This document shows, in pieces, positions 1-10,694 of a DNA stretch of 50,653 bases (position 1 is the stretch's first letter; each line of letters opens with the position of its first letter). A program made the translations under genes and the position numbers. Below the pieces are notes generated by a model, which worked only from the letters and a program-made list of their open reading frames with translations, searched no databases and was not told the DNA's origin. This DNA comes from Pseudonocardiales bacterium (GTDB taxonomy: Bacteria; Actinomycetota; Actinomycetes; Mycobacteriales; Pseudonocardiaceae), in NCBI GenBank assembly GCA_019243635.1, contig JAFAUB010000145.1, positions 1 through 50,653 on the forward strand, written 5' to 3'.

Positions 1-140
1 CGATCGTGGGACGACCATGGATGCCCCCGGACCCTGCCCCCGCCTGACCAGGCAACCCACGATAAACCCACCCGGCCGACACGAGCCCGCCGGTCATCAC
101 ACCATGCCACCACCCAGAACACCAACGTGTACCGGCTGAA

Positions 141-1443
141 TGTTTACTCAGGGCGGTGTGGTAGTCCGGGTAGGGTCTTTTGCGAGTGAGGTGGGTGGCG
201 GTGTGGTCGGCGCCTTTGCGTTCGGATGCGGAGTAGCCAAAGCGGGTGGCGCGGCGGCGGATCCCGGCGGCCACGGTGGTGGCTTCGCCCTCCAGGATTT
301 TGGTCGCTTGGTCAGCGATCCAGGTCTGGGCGTCGGGGTCGCCGGGGTCGAAGAAGGACCAGGCGGCCTTCCAGAGGTATTCCAGGACGTGGATGAAGTC
401 CACGACGATGCTGACCTGGACCTGGCGGCGGGTGGCTTCGGTCTGGATGGCCTGGGTTCGGGTGGCGTTGCCATCGACGAGGGCGACCCAGGGCCTGCGG
501 TGCTCGGGGTCGTGGTGTTCGGCCTCGTCGAAGGCGACCCTGACGACAGCCGGAATGTCGTCGATGATGCTGGCGGCCGGCCGTTTCCCGCGGGCCTGTG
601 GCCCGGTCGTGCCTGAGCGGGGTTGTCCGGGCCGGGAGATGACATCGCCGGGGGTACGAGGGGCTGGGGTGGTGTCGTAGACACCGGCGAGCTCGGCCAT
701 GCGTTTGCGGCCGTGTTTCTCCCCGGGGGAGAGGCGGGTGGCCGGCTTTGGCCCCCGGCCCGCGCGGTCTTGGCGGTGGCCTCGCGCGGCGCCTGGGGAC
801 GCATCACGATGCCCTTGCCATCGAAGGTCAGCACCGGCGGGTCGCTATCCGGGCGGGGGGAGGGGTGGTGCTGGGTGTAGAAGCTGGCCACGTCGGTGGC
901 CGCGGCCAGCGCGAGCGTCTGGAGCTGGCGCTTACCGACACGGACCCCGCTCGCCCGCTGAACCGCCTCAGCGGCCTGTTCGAACGACCCGCGCGCCGCC
1001 TCGATCGCGGTCAGGCGCCGCAGCCCATGGGAATAATGCTTGCCCGCGGGCAGGTTCAACACCGCATCCGCCGGGTAGAGGTTGGCCACACCAGCTGCGC
1101 GGTAGGCGATCCGGGTCACCCTGACCCTCCCGAACACGGTGGCCAACTCGCGATGGTGACCCTGCTCCACCCGAGTGCGCACCACGCCATCAACGCCGGT
1201 GACACCCTCGACCCGCCGCTGCTCACGAGCGGCCCGCAAATCCAGGTGGTCCTGAGACAAGCTGCGCACCAGCTCCCGGGAACGCTCGGTGAGCAGATCC
1301 TCCAGCTGCGCATGCGTCAACTCTCCGCAACCAGGACCAGCCGGCTCCGCCACGATTTCCTCGAACAACCCACGGGACCGGTCAAACCCCTCGACCACTG
1401 TTTCCGCCAGCCCTGACTCCGCCTGCTGCGCGTACTCTGACAC
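141..1443 (-). pseudogene. ISKra4-family transposase, frameshifted and 3'-truncated
   Basis: The GTG start at 1443 follows a good AGAAGGAG ribosome site. The N-terminal part reads through a typical ISKra4 segment and the motif LTFDGKGIVMRP, which holds the first catalytic Asp. Near 745-762, in a G-rich run, the frame shifts by one base. The rest continues in another minus-strand frame as KPATRLSPGEKHGRKRMAEL, then WVALVDGN and DFIHVLEYLWKAAWSFF, the hallmark DDE-region motifs of this family. Homology ends at YHTALS near 150, before the conserved C-terminal segment (usually with VIEGACRHLVKDRM), so the gene lacks its end. A programmed frameshift cannot be excluded, but with the missing C-terminus the gene is almost certainly dead. 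Confidence 0.75.
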
Positions 1444-1574
1444 CGGGCTCCTTCTCACTTGCCACGTTCCGGACGTAAGACACCCCGAACGTAGCCGGAA
1501 GGAGCCCATCAAACGATCAAGACACGCGCAGAACCGCTGGCCACGAACCCCTCCGTGCTCACTTCAGAAGAGCC

Positions 1575-2390
1575 GCACCCATCGGGAAACACCGCCGTAA
1601 CCGCCTCCGGCAACCCAGACAGCCCGTCGCAGCAACAGACCAGGATGTCGCGAAGCCCACGGTTACGCAGCTCGGTCAGCACCGAGCACCAGAACCTCGC
1701 CCCCTCCGCCTCGGCGATCCACACCCCCAGCGCCTGCTTACGCCCCTCCAGACCCACCCCGATGACCAGGTGCGCAGCCTTCACCGTCACCACACCCCGG
1801 TCCCGGACCCGGATCCGGACCCCGTCCACATAGACGATGGGGTACACCTCATCCACCGGCCGAGCCCGCCACAGCCCCACCTCATCAGCCACCACATCGG
1901 TCACATCCGAAACCAACCCCCGAGACGCATCCACCCCATACACCTCACGCGGATGCGCCTCGATATCCCGCGTCGTCATCCCCCGCGAATACAACGACAG
2001 AACCATCTCGTCAACCCACCCTGACCGCCGGGCGCGCTTCGGCGCGATACGGGGCCCAAAAACACCATCACGACCCCGCGGCGCATTGATCGTCACCGGC
2101 CCGTTCGGCGTCGCGACCGTCTACGCCGAGTAACCATTACGAGAACTCCCCGACCTCGCCCCCGTCGGACCACCACGCTCATAACCCAACCCAACCGTCA
2201 CCTCCGCAGCCAACGACCGCTCAATCACCGCCTTCGTCATCTTGTTCAACAAACCATCAACACCATCAACCGGCGTGCCCCTCGCCTGCGCATCCGCCGA
2301 CAACGCATCGATCACCGACGAATCCAACGCCTCCGCCAACCGACGAGACGCCTCCACATCACGATCATCGACAACAGTGTCCCGGCTCAC
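1575..2390 (-). pseudogene. IS256-family transposase with internal amber codon, 3'-truncated
   Basis: The GTG at 2390, preceded by GGGAAGGGA, opens an N-terminal IS256 segment (LLNKMTKAVIERSLAAEVT, then LGYERGG). An in-frame TAG at 2121-2123 follows the SRNGY motif. The same frame then continues as TVATPNGPVTINAPRGRDG and WVDEMVLSLYSRGMTTRDI, exactly as an uninterrupted IS256 transposase would. The first catalytic Asp (VYVDGVRI) and the second (CCDGLSGLPEA) are present. Homology ends at FPDG near 1578, before the third acidic residue (Glu). The remaining codons to 1509 come from the adjoining element. Nonsense mutation plus loss of the catalytic Glu make it inactive. Confidence 0.8.
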
Positions 2391-2482
2391 AGATGGTTCC
2401 CTTCCCGGCCGAGTGCTGATCACATCGGCCGATCTTGGTCCATCCGTGGCTTACACAGTTGTAATGACACGCCCTCTGGGGC

Positions 2483-3571
2483 ATGCTGCGTAACCCCGCC
2501 TACGCCGGCAAAGCCGTGTTCGGCAAGACCATGGTGATCAACGAGTCACCGGGGCTCAACCGCAGGGCACGCCTGGAAGGACGCAGCACCCCCCGGGCGT
2601 CCAAGACCGTCGACCGGCCCCGCGACCAGTGGGTCGAAATCGCTGTCCCCGCCATCGTCTCGGCCGAGACCTTCGACCGGGTCGCGGCCCGGCTGGCCGA
2701 CAACAAACGCTACTCCTGCCGCAACAGCACCACCCCGTCCCTGCTCCAAGGCCTGGCCGCCTGCGCAGCCCGCGGATACGGCTACTACCGCACCTCGACC
2801 CGCACCACCAACAACAAGATCTACTACTACCGGTGCCTGGGCTCTGATGACTACCGCTACCCAGGCGGCCGGGTCTGCGCCAACAAACCGGTCCGCGCCG
2901 ACTACCTCGACCACGTAGTTTGGGACCACATCACCAACCTGCTCGCCGACCCGCACCTGATCCGCACCGAGATCGACAAGCGCCTCCAGGCCGCCACCAG
3001 CTCCGACCCGGCCACCCGCCGGCGCGCCCAACTCGAGCGTGCGCTGACCAAAGCCACCACCGCGATCACCCACATGATCGAGGCATTCGGCGAAGGACTG
3101 ATCACCATCGACGAGCTACGCGCCCGCATACCCGACCTGCGCACCCGCCAGGCCTACCTCACCCTCGCCAACGACCTGGAAGGCTTCCTCACCCAACTTC
3201 ACAGCAAGGCCCAAGTCTCCAGCGTCGAAAACCGCCAACGTGTGCTGCGACTGCTCGTCAAAGATGTCCTCATCGGCCCCAAGAAGATCACCATCCGCCA
3301 CCGCATCCCCCTCCGCGAACGCACCACCACCACCGAACAATACGACACCACCGACACGGAGGGTGACCAGCACGCACGTTGCCCAGCGCGTTGGGGGCGT
3401 AGTGACACCACCGTGGGGCGTGCCGGATACTGTTCCCTGGATTTGACCGGCCTCGGACATGATGCCCGCTTTGAGAAAAGCCTTGACCAAGCCCTAGGCC
3501 CCGCCCACGAACGTGTCCAACGCGCGGATCTTGTTCGTGACATCGAGCGCGGCCACCTTATAGGCCTCTGA
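2483..3571 (+). pseudogene. Large serine recombinase, C-terminal part only
   Basis: It begins inside the recombinase domain (MLRNPAYAGKAVFGK), followed by the Zn-ribbon region (YYYRCLGSDDYRYPGGRVC) and a helical coiled-coil segment ending near VLIGPKKITIRHRIPL. The N-terminal resolvase domain with the nucleophilic Ser is absent, removed where the IS256-type remnant abuts at about 2480. In the Zn ribbon the first Cys pair reads ACAARGYGYY where the family has a second Cys at the Arg position, so metal binding is probably lost too. The tail after about 3350 is weakly conserved and overlaps sthA by about 78 bases in convergent orientation. It may mark an old integrated element beside sthA. Confidence 0.75.
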
Positions 3572-4906
3572 GAGCGTCGGGTAGTTGAGGACGGTGTCGA
3601 TGAGGTAGTCGACCGTGCCGCCGCAACCCATGATGGCCTGTCCGATGTGCACGAGGTCGGTGGCGTTCGTTCCGAACACGTGCACGCCGAGCAGGGTGCG
3701 ATCCTCGGTGGAGACGAGCAGTTTCAGCATCCCGTATGAGTCGCCGACGATCGCGCCGCGGGCGAGTTCGCGGTAGCGGGACAGCCCCACTTCGTAGGGC
3801 ACGGCGGACTCGGTCAGCTCTGCTTCGGTCCTGCCGCAGTAGGAGATCTCGGGCACCGTGTAGATCCCGATCGGCTGCAGCTCCCGCAGCTCGCGGACTG
3901 GTTCGCCGAACGCGTGGTATGCGGCCAGCCGCCCCTGGTCCATGGAGGTGGCCGCGAGCGCGGGGAAACCGATCACGTCACCGACCGCGAAAATGTGTGG
4001 CACCGCAGTGCGGTACTGCCCGTCCACGGTGATCCGCCCGCGGTGGTCGGCGGCGAGCCCCGCCTTCTCCAGGTCGAGATCATCGGTGACGCCCTGGCGG
4101 CCCGCGGAGTACATCACCATGTCCGCCGCGATCCGCTTGCCGCTGGCCAGGCTCGTAATCGTCCCTTGGGGGGCGATCTCGACCTTGGCCACCTCCTCGC
4201 CGAACCGGAACGTGACGGACTGGTCGCGCAGGTGGAACTTGAGCGACTCGACCACCTCAGGGTCGCAGAACTCCAGCATCCGCGGGCGCTTCTCGACAAC
4301 GGTCACCCGGGTGCCCAGCGCAGAGAACATCGACGCGTACTCGATGCCGATCACACCGGCCCCGACCACGACCATCGAGCCGGGTACCCGCCGCATCCGC
4401 AGCACGCCGTCGGAGTCGAGCACGTGGTCGTCGTCGAACTCGACCTCGGCCGGTCGGGCCGGCGTCGTGCCGGTGGCGATCACGATCTTCTCGGCGGTGA
4501 CGGTGGTGTGGTCGCCGCGGTCTTCGCCCACCACCGTGACCGTCCATGGGTCCTCGAACCGGGCGGTGCCCCCGAGCAGGTCGATGTGGTTGCGCAGCAG
4601 CTGGCTGCGGATCACCTCGACCTCGCGGCCGACGACGTGCTGAGTGCGGGCCAGCAGGTCGGCGATCGTGATCTCGGACTTGACCCGGTAGCTGGCGCCG
4701 TAGATGTCCCGTTGCGCGAAACCGGTGAGGTAGAGCACGGTCTCCCGCAGAGTCTTGGAGGGGATCGTACCGGTGTTGACGCAGACCCCGCCCATCATGT
4801 GGCGGCGCTCGACCACGCACACGCGCTTGCCCAGCTTGGCGGCCGCAATGGCCGCCTTCTGGCCGCCGGGCCCGGACCCGATCACCAGCAGGTCGTAGTC
4901 GTACAC
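3494..4906 (-). CDS. sthA: Soluble (Si-specific) NAD(P)+ transhydrogenase
   Basis: This is an FAD-dependent, cytoplasmic enzyme of the pyridine nucleotide-disulfide oxidoreductase fold that equilibrates NADPH and NADH. The N-terminal FAD motif is [12 protein letters not shown]. The segment [13 protein letters not shown] keeps the first Cys but has Thr where disulfide reductases have the second redox Cys, which is diagnostic of SthA. A second Rossmann motif ([15 protein letters not shown]) and the FAD motif near [14 protein letters not shown] follow, then the dimerization domain. The GTG at 4906 is preferred over an ATG nine codons upstream because GGAAGG lies just before it and the family begins with YDYDLLVIG. 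Its 3' end converges on the recombinase remnant. Length (470 aa) is normal. Confidence 0.95.
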   Translation of the reverse strand: MYDYDLLVIGSGPGGQKAAIAAAKLGKRVCVVERRHMMGGVCVNTGTIPSKTLRETVLYLTGFAQRDIYGASYRVKSEITIADLLARTQHVVGREVEVIRSQLLRNHIDLLGGTARFEDPWTVTVVGEDRGDHTTVTAEKIVIATGTTPARPAEVEFDDDHVLDSDGVLRMRRVPGSMVVVGAGVIGIEYASMFSALGTRVTVVEKRPRMLEFCDPEVVESLKFHLRDQSVTFRFGEEVAKVEIAPQGTITSLASGKRIAADMVMYSAGRQGVTDDLDLEKAGLAADHRGRITVDGQYRTAVPHIFAVGDVIGFPALAATSMDQGRLAAYHAFGEPVRELRELQPIGIYTVPEISYCGRTEAELTESAVPYEVGLSRYRELARGAIVGDSYGMLKLLVSTEDRTLLGVHVFGTNATDLVHIGQAIMGCGGTVDYLIDTVLNYPTLSEAYKVAALDVTNKIRALDTFVGGA

Positions 4907-5494
4907 ACGACGGTCCTTCCCACCACTGCGCACGGCCCCCCGTCGGATCGCGGCGGGCCGCTCTCCACCGATCAGCGTCGCGGCTCGAGGTCACACCAGG
5001 CAAGCCGGGAGGCTAACAGTGCACGACGACCCCATTCCTCGCCGAGCTCGTGCCCCTGCTCCGGGTCACGAGGGGTCAACAGCGGTCGACCGCATTGGTT
5101 AGCTGTCCCTTGTGGGGTGTGTCGCAATCCCTTGGTCGGTTGCTGGACTCATGTTGCTCACCTTCGGGGCGCAGCGTCTCCTTGTGTTCCGTATAGGCGG
5201 AGATGGCGACCCTGATCTGTGCCTGGACAGCGGTCCGCGCATCCCTGCGCCGCAAAGGACTCCCAGGCGGAAAAGAAACCTGCTCCTGCGGCCCCCTGAC
5301 CACCGCGTGGGTGATTCGTCGACCCTCTCGCAGGAGGGGGTTGGCAGCTTCATCTCAATCCGACTCCCCGTTCGACGCCAGCCGGCTAGGACACCCTCAC
5401 TCCAGTGGTCGGGCCCTGCCCCGAGCCGGTACGTGTCTGAGCCACCGGTGGTCCCCTCACCGGACAAGGCCGCAGACGGGCTGAGGTGGGCGAA
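4907..5494. other. Intergenic region, no gene recognised
   Basis: About 590 bases separate the divergent sthA and metallopeptidase genes. Short open frames exist on both strands (for example 5076-5303 minus and 5203-5484 plus), but none has a convincing ribosome site or recognisable family. It presumably carries the promoters of both genes. I saw no clear operator or stable hairpin. Confidence 0.5.
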
Positions 5495-6712
5495 ATGAGC
5501 GTGCCGGGGGATCCGCAGGACGGCGGCCCGTACCCCCCACCAGCGGGTTACGGGCAGAGCACGGTGCAGTTCGGGTCGGGGTATGGCCAGGGCACCGGGT
5601 ACGGCGCGCCCCCGGCGCCGCCCCGTAATGGCCTCGGGATCGCCGCGCTGGTGCTGGGCCTGCTTGCGCTGGTGCTGTCCTGGACGGTCATCGGCGGCAT
5701 CGTCTTCGGCGTCCTTGCGCTGATCTTCGGTCTGCTCGGTCGGGCCCGAGCCAAGCGGGGCGAGTCGACCAACGGCGGCCTGTCCCTCGCCGGCGTCGTA
5801 CTCGGCGTCATCGGAGCGCTCATCGCGGTCGGGTTGATCGCGTGGGGGGTGTACCTCCTGAACGCGCCGGCCGGCCAGAGCTACCGGCGGTGCGTCCAGC
5901 GGTCGGGCGGAGATCCGGTGAAGATCCAGCAGTGCGTCTCGGACTTCGGCCGCGAGGTCAGGGGCCAGCCCCCGGCCACGCCACCGGTGACGTCGCAGCC
6001 GGCCCCGGCCTCCACTCCCGATCACAACGCGGTTTACCGCGCGGATCTCCATATACCCACCGTCACCTGCGTGCTCCCGACGATGGGCACCACCAACCGG
6101 CAGCTCGAGGCATGGGTGCAGGCGTCGGTGACCTGCCTGGACAACGCCTGGTGGCCAGTGCTGGCGACCGCCGGTCTGCCGTTCAGTCGGCCGGGCGTCC
6201 GACGGTTCAGCGGGGCCGCTCCCGACAGGGCGTGCACGGGTGATGTCGCCATCGCCTACTACTGCCCTGCGGACAAGGTCATCTCGGTCTCCCCGGACGG
6301 TGAGCTCGACCCCATCCCGGATGCCCATCGGGCGGGCCGGCTCCTCATGACGATGGCGCACGAGTACGGTCACCACGTCCAGGAGCTCAGCGGCATCACC
6401 GAGGCGAGTGACCGCCTGCAGAGGGCCTACCCATACCGAGGCCCGGTGTGGCTCCAACTCAGTCGAAGGATGGAACTGCAGGCGAACTGCTTCGCCGGAG
6501 TCGCTATCGCGGCGATGTCCGGCCGCGGGTCGGTCGGCGCGGTCGAGCTGGCTGATGCCGTGAGCAGCATCGGCGGGGACGACATGGAGCCGGGCCTCCC
6601 TCGCGACCATGGGACGGCCGCGAACAACCTGAAGTGGTTCCAGACTGGGCTCGACGCCGGTCGGCCTGCGGTCTGCAACACCTGGCTCGCCGCCGCCGGT
6701 AGGGTCGCTTGA
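5495..6712 (+). CDS. Membrane-anchored neutral zinc metallopeptidase (YpfJ family) with DUF4190 N-terminus
   Basis: The first 40 residues are Gly/Pro/Tyr-rich (PPPAGYGQ...). Two hydrophobic helices follow at roughly residues 48-85 and 92-120 (DUF4190-like: LGIAALVLGLLALVLSW and LSLAGVVLGVIGALIAVG). The C-terminal domain is a YpfJ-type metallopeptidase: the zinc motif HEYGHHVQ lies at about residue 289, with a downstream ELQANCFAG segment supplying the third ligand region (Glu). The catalytic domain probably faces outside the cell; its substrate is unknown. The ATG at 5495 is chosen because GAGG lies about 8 bases upstream; a GTG three codons earlier is possible. Confidence 0.85.
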   Translation: MSVPGDPQDGGPYPPPAGYGQSTVQFGSGYGQGTGYGAPPAPPRNGLGIAALVLGLLALVLSWTVIGGIVFGVLALIFGLLGRARAKRGESTNGGLSLAGVVLGVIGALIAVGLIAWGVYLLNAPAGQSYRRCVQRSGGDPVKIQQCVSDFGREVRGQPPATPPVTSQPAPASTPDHNAVYRADLHIPTVTCVLPTMGTTNRQLEAWVQASVTCLDNAWWPVLATAGLPFSRPGVRRFSGAAPDRACTGDVAIAYYCPADKVISVSPDGELDPIPDAHRAGRLLMTMAHEYGHHVQELSGITEASDRLQRAYPYRGPVWLQLSRRMELQANCFAGVAIAAMSGRGSVGAVELADAVSSIGGDDMEPGLPRDHGTAANNLKWFQTGLDAGRPAVCNTWLAAAGRVA

Positions 6713-6822
6713 CGCGCCGTGTTTCCTGAAGGCATGTCCTGAGCCATGCGGTAGCCGGTCGCCCGTCGCTGGGCGATGCTGTACCGGCGGTGGGTGGCGC
6801 AGAGCGAAGTCGGGCAGACGGG

Positions 6823-7542
6823 ATGTCGGATGGTGCTGTGGTGGTGACCGTGCCGGCGAGTGTTGTGGTGGTGACCGGAGCAGCGGGTGCTCTGGGGCGT
6901 GCGGTGGTGGCGGAGTTCGTGGGACAGGGTAGGCGGGTGATCGCCCTCGACCGGGCGGGTGAGCAGCTCGATGCGCTGGGTGAGGGCGCTGCGGACCGGG
7001 TGGTGATCCCGTTGGGGGTGGATCTGGCCGACCGGGCCGCGGTGACCGCGGTCTGGCGGCGGGTGGATGAGGTCGCCGCGCCCTCGGCATTGGTCGCGGT
7101 GGCGGGTGGCTTCGTCGGTGGCCGGCTCGCCGACACCGATCCGGGGGTGCTGGAGGCGATGCTGCAGTCGAACTTCGTCGCCACGTTGTGGTCGTGCCAG
7201 GCGGCCGCACCGCGGCTGGCGGAGGCCGGGAATGGTTCGATCGTCATGGTCGGGTCGAAGACGGCCGTGAGTGGGGCGGCCCCGATCGCGTACGCGACGA
7301 GCAAGGCGGCCGTCGTGCGCCTGACCGAGCTGCTCGCCCAGGAGCTGCGTCCTACCGGGGTGCGGGTGAACGCCGTGTTGCCGTCGGTCATCGACACGCC
7401 GGCGAACCGGAGCTGGATGTCGGAGGACCTCGCGCAGCGCGCGGTGCCGACCACGGCGATCGCGAAGGTCATCGCGTTCCTGTGCAGCGAGGACGCCTGG
7501 CCGATCAGCGGTGCAGCCATCCCCGTCTACGGCCAGTCCTGA
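6823..7542 (+). CDS. SDR-family NAD(P)-dependent oxidoreductase
   Basis: This is a classical short-chain dehydrogenase/reductase of 239 aa. The cofactor motif TGAAGALG is near residue 18, Ser at about 145 (MVGSK) is followed by the catalytic Tyr157 and Lys161 (YATSK), and the segment GVRVNAVLPSVIDTPANR is the usual substrate-loop start. An Asp at the end of the second strand (ALDRAG) suggests NAD(H) preference. The substrate cannot be told. It precedes a quinone oxidoreductase gene in the same direction after about 180 bases, so the two may be functionally linked. The start is uncertain: an in-frame GTG at 6790 exists, but neither has a strong ribosome site. Confidence 0.85.
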   Translation: MSDGAVVVTVPASVVVVTGAAGALGRAVVAEFVGQGRRVIALDRAGEQLDALGEGAADRVVIPLGVDLADRAAVTAVWRRVDEVAAPSALVAVAGGFVGGRLADTDPGVLEAMLQSNFVATLWSCQAAAPRLAEAGNGSIVMVGSKTAVSGAAPIAYATSKAAVVRLTELLAQELRPTGVRVNAVLPSVIDTPANRSWMSEDLAQRAVPTTAIAKVIAFLCSEDAWPISGAAIPVYGQS

Positions 7543-7728
7543 CCGGGTTCGTGCACCCTGGCGATGTCGGGTGGTCGGGTAGCGTCCGCTCGTGCCGCTG
7601 TCTGTGTTCGGGTGCTGGTGCAAGGCCGTGCCAAGCGGCTCGTAAGGGGATCGCATGTGGTCGCTGTGCGTCGGCCGAGGCAGGGTAGGAAGGACTGGTG
7701 CGGGCGGACGGAGAGGGGACCGAGCGTG

Positions 7729-8661
7729 ATGAGCAGGGCCTATGGCTGCACCTCTTACGGCGGTCCGGAGACCGAGACCTGGTTCGACCGGCCTGAGCCG
7801 GTGCCGGGCCCCAGCGAGCTGGTGATCAAGGTCAGGGCTGTCGGGGTGAACCCCGCCGACTACAAGATCCGCAGCGGCGCGATGGCCAACCCGCAGGCCA
7901 CACCGACCTTTCCCCTGGTGCTGGGCATTGAGGCGGCCGGTGTCGTGGTAGCGGTCGGCTCCGACGTCGAGGGGTTCGCCCAGGGCGATGAGGTGATGGG
8001 CCGCGCCGCGCCGGAGCACGGCAGCTACGCCGAGCACGCGGTGCTGCTCGCCGAGGCCACCACGCATAAGCCCCCGCAGGTCGGCTTCGTGAACGCAGCC
8101 GCGCTGCCGGTGGCCGGTGGGACCGCCTGGGACGCGCTGGAGAGACTCGGCGTCACCGAGGGTGAGACCTTGCTGATCAACGGCGTCGGCGGTGGTGTCG
8201 GTGTGATGGCCGCCCAACTGGCGCGCAACCGCGGCGCGGCGGTCTTCGGGGTCGGTAGCCAGACCAAGCGGTCGATGGTGGAGAGTCTCGGAGCCACGCT
8301 GGTCCCCTACGACAGTGGTGACGTCGTCGAGCAGATGCGGCAGCTGCTCCCCGGCGGCGTGGATGCCATCCTCGACGTGGTCGGCGGCGAACCGATGCGC
8401 CACGTCGCCATTCTGATCACCAACCCCGCCCGGATCGTGTCGGTCGCCGACCCCGGTGTCGCGGACCTGGGAGGCGGCTTCCTGGTCGCCGGCTCGGCGG
8501 GCGTTCCCACCGTCGCCCACCTGGTCGCCGCGGGCAAAGTCGATCCCAAGGTGCTCCAGACCTACCCCTTCGACGAGGCGCCACAGGCACTGCGAGCGGT
8601 GGAGTCCGGTCACGCGCTCGGCAAGATCGTGATCGACCTGGAGCAGACCACCCAGGTGTGA
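7729..8661 (+). CDS. Zinc-independent NADP-dependent quinone oxidoreductase / alcohol dehydrogenase (MDR superfamily)
   Basis: The 310-residue protein has a GroES-like N-terminal domain ([30 protein letters not shown]) and a Rossmann domain ([21 protein letters not shown]). No structural-zinc Cys cluster is present, which places it with quinone oxidoreductase/zeta-crystallin-like enzymes that reduce quinones or enones with NADPH. The ATG at 7729 (or the GTG immediately before it) is preferred because GAGAGGGG lies 7-10 bases upstream and conserved sequence begins at [10 protein letters not shown]; the frame is open further upstream without homology. The physiological substrate is unknown. Confidence 0.88.
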   Translation: MSRAYGCTSYGGPETETWFDRPEPVPGPSELVIKVRAVGVNPADYKIRSGAMANPQATPTFPLVLGIEAAGVVVAVGSDVEGFAQGDEVMGRAAPEHGSYAEHAVLLAEATTHKPPQVGFVNAAALPVAGGTAWDALERLGVTEGETLLINGVGGGVGVMAAQLARNRGAAVFGVGSQTKRSMVESLGATLVPYDSGDVVEQMRQLLPGGVDAILDVVGGEPMRHVAILITNPARIVSVADPGVADLGGGFLVAGSAGVPTVAHLVAAGKVDPKVLQTYPFDEAPQALRAVESGHALGKIVIDLEQTTQV

Positions 8662-8921
8662 CCTCCAGGCTTCTCTCGTCACGGATCGACCGCCGCCGCG
8701 CGCATCACCGGCTGCGATGGCTGAGCCCTCGGAGGCACCATGGCGCGACTGGCAGGGTTGATCAGTGTCTGGGCTACGGGTGCCGGGCGGCTGTGCCCGC
8801 AGGTGCCGTTGCGGTGTCACGCGCGCGTACGTTCCCGTCATCAGACAGTGACCGGAGGGACGTTTCCCGCTATGTTCGAGCGAACGCTCTCAAGGCGATG
8901 TCACACGGTGGGGAGGCCAAG

Positions 8922-10640
8922 GTGGCAGGGCGGCGGCAGGCAGCGTCGGGAACGGTTCCCTCGATCAGTGATGTCGACCCGGTCGGGGCCGGTGGAACCA
9001 CCGTTGAGCAGACACTGGTGCTGGGCCAGCCCGGTGACGGCGGGTACCAGCCGATCGTGGCCGGGCCAGGCGAGCCGTATGTGCGGCGTGCGGAGCTGTG
9101 TCCGGGCAGCGATGAGGTGAGGCACCGCGGCGGGCGCCGCGGCCTGATCGCGTTTGCGCACCTGACTGATATCCACCTGGTGGATCCCCAGTCCCCAGCT
9201 CGGCTGGAGTTCATGGATCGGCATGTCGACCCAGGCGCGTTGCTGGCCACGTGGGTGCACATTCAGGGCAGCTACCGGCCGCAGGAGATGCTCAGCGTGC
9301 AGGTCGCTGACGCGATGGTGCGCAGGATCAACGAGATCGGCGTCGGCCCGGCGTCGGGGCTTCCACTCGCCTGGGCGGTGGCGACCGGTGACAACTGTGA
9401 CAACTCCCAGTACAACGAGCTGCGCTGGTACATCGACGTCCTGGACGGTGGCCTCGTCCATCCGAACTCCGGCGACCCCGACCGGTATGAAGGTGTGGCG
9501 GATGCGATGTACTACGATGTGCACTACTGGCACCCCGACGGCCCACCGGCCGGAGCGGTCGAGGACCTGCCGCGGGCGCGCTACGGGTTTCCGATCATTC
9601 CCGGACTGCTGAATGCGGCACGCCGCCCATTCCAGGCGGCCGGCCTGGGTATTCCCTGGTATGCCGCGTACGGTAACCATGACGCCCTGATCCAGGGCAA
9701 CATTCCGCACCTGCCCGAGACCTCGGAATGGACGACCGGTGACGAGAAGGTGATCGCGTTTCCCACCGGAACCGCAGTGCTGCGCTTGGTCGAGAACCTG
9801 TGGCGTGCGGACCCGGTCGGGGTCCGGTTGCTGCGCCAGGGACTGGTGCGCAAGGTCACACCGGACGCTCGCCGGCGGCTGGTCGACCGCACCGAGACGA
9901 TTCGCGAGCACTTCACGACCCGAGGACGTCCGGTCGGCCATGGGTTCAGCGCCGACAACGCGGCGAACGGCACCGCCTACTACGGATTCGACAATGGGGT
10001 CGTGCGCTGCCTGGTGCTGGACACGGTCAACCCATACGGCGGCGCCAACGGCTCGCTGGACCGGGCCCAGTTCGCCTGGCTGGAAAGCGAGCTCGAGGCC
10101 GGCACCGACCGGATCTTTCTGATATTCAGCCACCACACCGTCGCCACCATGGACAGCTGGCTGGCGCCGCTGGAGCACCCGCGCGTCCTCGGCCACCATG
10201 TCCGTGACCTGCTGCTGCGCTTTCCCAACGTGGTGGCCTGGGTCAACGGGCATACCCACATCAACGCGATCACCGCCCATCCCCGGCCACCCGGCAGCAC
10301 GATGGGCGGCGGCTTCTGGGAGATCACCACCGCCTCCCACATCGACTGGCCCCAGCAAGCCCGCCTGATCGAGCTGATGGACAACACCGACGGCACCCTC
10401 TCGATCATTACCACGATCATCGACACGGCAGCACCCGCCGCGCACGACGACGGCCGGCTTGACACGCCCGACACGCTGAGTTCCCTGTCGCGCGAGCTCG
10501 CCGCCAACGACTGGCAGGCCCGCACCGGCAAGACCTCGGCCGTGGACGGCCATCGCGGGTCGCTCCTCGACCGCAACACCGAACTGCTGCTGCCGGCACC
10601 CATGACCGTCGCGCTCACCGACGCCCCCAGCACCGCCTGA
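8922..10640 (+). CDS. Metallophosphoesterase of the TIGR03767 type
   Basis: This is a calcineurin-like phosphoesterase of about 572 aa. Metal-ligand motifs occur in order: DIH within [22 protein letters not shown] within [22 protein letters not shown] within [13 protein letters not shown], a late histidine ([11 protein letters not shown]), and GHTHIN near the C-terminus. The long insert between GDN and GNHD and the [10 protein letters not shown] signature match the actinobacterial TIGR03767 (PPA1498-like) group, whose substrate is not established. The GTG at 8922 follows a strong GGGGAGG site at 5-base spacing; the open frame extends far upstream without similarity. No clear signal peptide is visible from this start. 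Confidence 0.85.
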   Translation: MAGRRQAASGTVPSISDVDPVGAGGTTVEQTLVLGQPGDGGYQPIVAGPGEPYVRRAELCPGSDEVRHRGGRRGLIAFAHLTDIHLVDPQSPARLEFMDRHVDPGALLATWVHIQGSYRPQEMLSVQVADAMVRRINEIGVGPASGLPLAWAVATGDNCDNSQYNELRWYIDVLDGGLVHPNSGDPDRYEGVADAMYYDVHYWHPDGPPAGAVEDLPRARYGFPIIPGLLNAARRPFQAAGLGIPWYAAYGNHDALIQGNIPHLPETSEWTTGDEKVIAFPTGTAVLRLVENLWRADPVGVRLLRQGLVRKVTPDARRRLVDRTETIREHFTTRGRPVGHGFSADNAANGTAYYGFDNGVVRCLVLDTVNPYGGANGSLDRAQFAWLESELEAGTDRIFLIFSHHTVATMDSWLAPLEHPRVLGHHVRDLLLRFPNVVAWVNGHTHINAITAHPRPPGSTMGGGFWEITTASHIDWPQQARLIELMDNTDGTLSIITTIIDTAAPAAHDDGRLDTPDTLSSLSRELAANDWQARTGKTSAVDGHRGSLLDRNTELLLPAPMTVALTDAPSTA

Positions 10641-10694
10641 GGGCACCAGGGCTGACCGAACGGGCGGCCTGGCCGGGCAGCGGGAACGGCGCTC

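Larger units (their letters stand above)
141..2480 (-). mobile_element. Nested IS remnants (ISKra4-type next to IS256-type)
   Basis: Two transposase genes on the minus strand abut each other. IS256-type homology stops abruptly near 1577 and is followed directly by the upstream region of the ISKra4-type transposase, so the second element probably inserted into, or recombined with, the first. The IS256-type side ends somewhere in 2440-2480, where a serine recombinase gene resumes without its N-terminal half. I could not identify terminal inverted repeats or target duplications with confidence, so the boundaries are inferred from where protein homology breaks. Bases 1-140 to the left contain nothing I can assign. 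Confidence 0.6.

Noticed and set aside
745..762. Programmed frameshifting in the ISKra4-type transposase
   Set aside because: The shift falls in a G-rich run, but no slippery heptamer with a downstream structure was evident and the gene lacks its C-terminus, so decay is simpler.
5076..5303. 75-aa minus-strand frame in the sthA-metallopeptidase gap
   Set aside because: Composition is not absurd, but there is no ribosome site and no family I can recognise.
5099..8841. Very long minus-strand open frames (703 aa at 5099-7210 and 804 aa at 6427-8841)
   Set aside because: They lie opposite genes with clear families (metallopeptidase, SDR, quinone oxidoreductase) and have low-complexity Arg/Pro/Gly/His composition, the usual antisense artefact of high-GC DNA.
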